Assembly (NCBI RefSeq): GCF_024723735.1
Contig: NZ_JANQDU010000003.1
Coordinates: 806,001 to 870,000 of the forward strand
Length of the DNA: 64,000 nt
Direction: 5' to 3'
Source: Frigidibacter sp. ROC022
GTDB taxonomy: Bacteria > Pseudomonadota > Alphaproteobacteria > Rhodobacterales > Rhodobacteraceae
Numbering within the stretch: the stretch's first letter is position 1; the number at the start of each line of letters is the position of its first letter. A program made the translations under genes and the position numbers. The notes beneath the pieces were generated by a model, which saw only the letters and a list, made by a program, of their open reading frames with translations, did not search any database and was not told where the DNA came from. Shown piece after piece: positions 62,625-64,000 of this stretch.

Positions 62625-64000
62625 GCTGTGGTCTCCGCCACGCTGTCATCCAGGTTCATCGCGCTGGCGACCAGCGCATGTTCGGTCAGCTCCTCGCCGG
62701 CCAGCTCGCTGCGGATACGCCCGTCGTAGAGCACCAGGACACGGTCGCAGCAGCCGATCAGCTCGTCGTAGTCGGTCGAATAGAACAGGATCGCCGCACC
62801 CTCGGCGGCCAGCTTGCGCATCAGCTGATAGATTTCCTGCTTGGTGCCGACGTCGATGCCGCGGGTCGGGTCGTTCAGCAGGATGATCCGGGGCGCCCGC
62901 ATCAGCCATTTGGCGATCACCACCTTCTGCTGGTTGCCGCCCGACAATGCGCCGACCGGCAGGTCGAGCCCGCCGGTCTTGATGGCCAGCAGCCGCACCA
63001 TTTCGTCGATCAGCTGCTGCTCCTGCCTGCGGTCCACGACTCCGGCCCTTGTGACCCGGTCGAGCGCCGCGAAGGACAGGTTCTGACGCACCGACATCGG
63101 CAACATCAGGCCCTCGGTCTTGCGGTCCTCGGGGATCAGCGCCATGCCGACCGCTTCCGAGCGGGCGGCGGCGGGGCTGGTCAGGTTGACAGGTTTGCCC
63201 GCCACCAGGATGTCGCCCTCGAGCCCGCGCAGGACGCCGAACAGCGCCAGCAGCAGCTCGCGCTGGCCCTGGCCATCCAGGCCGCCCAGCCCGATCACCT
63301 CACCTTCGCGCAGGGTGAAGGAGATGTCCGACAGCCGGCCGTTCCAGCCCAGGTTGCGGGTTTCGAGCACCGGTCTGGCGTCGGCAGGTACCGGCGCGCG
63401 TTCGGGGAAGGCGGCGCTGTATTCCCGGCCGATCATCATCTCGATGACCTCGGCGTCGCTGCGCGTTCCCTGATCGTAACTCGATACATTGTGCCCGTTG
63501 CGAAAGACGGTGCAGCGGTCCGCCAGTTCGGCGATCTCGTTCATCCGGTGCGAGATGTAGAGCAGCGCCAGCCCTTCGCTGCGCAGCCGCTTGAGCACGT
63601 CATAGATGCGGCCGACATCCGCCGCGGTCAGCGCCGAAGTCGCCTCGTCCAGGATCAGGATGCGCGGATTGCGGGCCAGGGCCTTGGCGATCTCGACCAT
63701 CTGCCGGCGCGACAGCGGCAGGTCCTTCACCAGGGCGCGCGGATGGATGTCGCTGGCGCCGGCCCGGGCCAGGGCGGCCTCGGCGATTCGGCGCTGTTCG
63801 GCGCGGTCGATCATTCCGAAGCGCATCGGCGGATTGGATATGACGATGTTGTCGGCGACGCTGAGCTCGGGGATCAGCGACAGCTCCTGGAAGACGCAGA
63901 CGACGCCGGCCGCATTTGCCGCCGCCGGCGAGGCAAAGTGCATTTCCTTGCCATCCAGAAGGATCCGCCCCTCATCTGCCGGAACAACGCCCGACAACAC
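62621..64000 (-). CDS. Ribose-type double ABC ATPase (RbsA/MglA family), 5' end missing
   Basis: 460 codons are present, entering from the right edge, so the first Walker A is outside. Visible are the Q-loop FQELSL of the first domain, its signature LSRRQMVEIAKAL and Walker B ILILDEATSALT, then a second domain with the usual degenerate Walker A GLDGQGQREL, an intact signature LSGGNQQKVVIAKWL and a Walker B ending LLNDPTRGIDVG, where D-E is replaced by N-D. The second site is thus probably weak or inactive in hydrolysis, a known tendency of this family. Drives the two permeases downstream; likely sugar or polyol uptake. Confidence 0.93.
   Translation of the reverse strand: MLSGVVPADEGRILLDGKEMHFASPAAANAAGVVCVFQELSLIPELSVADNIVISNPPMRFGMIDRAEQRRIAEAALARAGASDIHPRALVKDLPLSRRQMVEIAKALARNPRILILDEATSALTAADVGRIYDVLKRLRSEGLALLYISHRMNEIAELADRCTVFRNGHNVSSYDQGTRSDAEVIEMMIGREYSAAFPERAPVPADARPVLETRNLGWNGRLSDISFTLREGEVIGLGGLDGQGQRELLLALFGVLRGLEGDILVAGKPVNLTSPAAARSEAVGMALIPEDRKTEGLMLPMSVRQNLSFAALDRVTRAGVVDRRQEQQLIDEMVRLLAIKTGGLDLPVGALSGGNQQKVVIAKWLMRAPRIILLNDPTRGIDVGTKQEIYQLMRKLAAEGAAILFYSTDYDELIGCCDRVLVLYDGRIRSELAGEELTEHALVASAMNLDDSVAETTA

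Overview
The window is GC-rich DNA with dense, co-directional, often 1-4 bp overlapping genes, about 54 protein genes and no gene-free stretch above about 215 bases. Codon use, the many ABC/TRAP uptake systems, and the repertoire (LivHMGF, DppBCDF, TRAP, MoxR/VWA with a molybdenum hydroxylase) fit an alphaproteobacterium, most likely a Rhodobacterales (Paracoccaceae) member; that placement is inference. I see no tRNA, rRNA, CRISPR, insertion sequence or phage gene. The whole window is catabolic/accessory: it consists of several uptake-plus-degradation modules placed side by side.

Layout. (1) 1-8615: a LysR regulator (cut by the left edge) divergent from a peptide-type ABC binding protein with two permeases but no ATPases, followed by a beta-lactamase-fold serine hydrolase, an alpha-oxoamine-synthase-like PLP enzyme and a DppA-type (M55) D-aminopeptidase: a D-peptide/peptidoglycan-fragment type cluster. 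(2) 8740-36976: about 28 kb entirely on the + strand. A small membrane protein, a Liv-type binding protein, an alcohol-dehydrogenase-fold protein without its metal ligands, an aldehyde dehydrogenase and an AraC regulator precede livHMG. The LivF ATPase is fused to a Tm-1-like (UPF0261) domain, and the next gene encodes the matching TIM-barrel half. Then come a 1069-residue flotillin with 56 uninterrupted 11-residue repeats, two SRPBCC proteins, a molybdenum hydroxylase (FAD, 2Fe-2S, and a molybdopterin subunit split in two), its MoxR and VWA maturation-type partners, and a suite of hydrolases/dehydrogenases (amidohydrolase, metallo-beta-lactamase fold, SMP-30/isochorismatase fusion, SDR, FAH).

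(3) 35990-54369: a formylglycine-generating enzyme followed by a sulfatase island: three leaderless (cytoplasmic) sulfatases, all with the C-x-P-x-R maturation site, two enolase-superfamily enzymes, gamma-glutamyltransferase, AstE/DoeB-like deacylase, MlrC-like M81 protein, and a complete peptide-type ABC importer scattered over three divergent transcription units. Each of the three divergent gaps carries the same 20-bp operator with a -10 box at exactly the same place, and a GntR/FCD regulator lies beside one of them. I read this as one regulon for import and desulfation of a sulfated, probably amide- or peptide-linked compound.

(4) 54377-60645: a TRAP transporter divergent from a CitE-type lyase, MaoC hydratase, family III CoA-transferase and GntR/UTRA regulator, a self-contained route resembling itaconate/mesaconate catabolism. 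(5) 60661-64000: two ribose-type permeases and the 3' part of their double ATPase, running off the right edge.

A recurring feature is a perfect GC-rich stem-loop directly after each of the four solute-binding-protein genes. The most unusual items are the hendecad-repeat flotillin embedded in a Mo-hydroxylase operon, the LivF/Tm-1 fusion, and the operator-defined sulfatase/FGE regulon.
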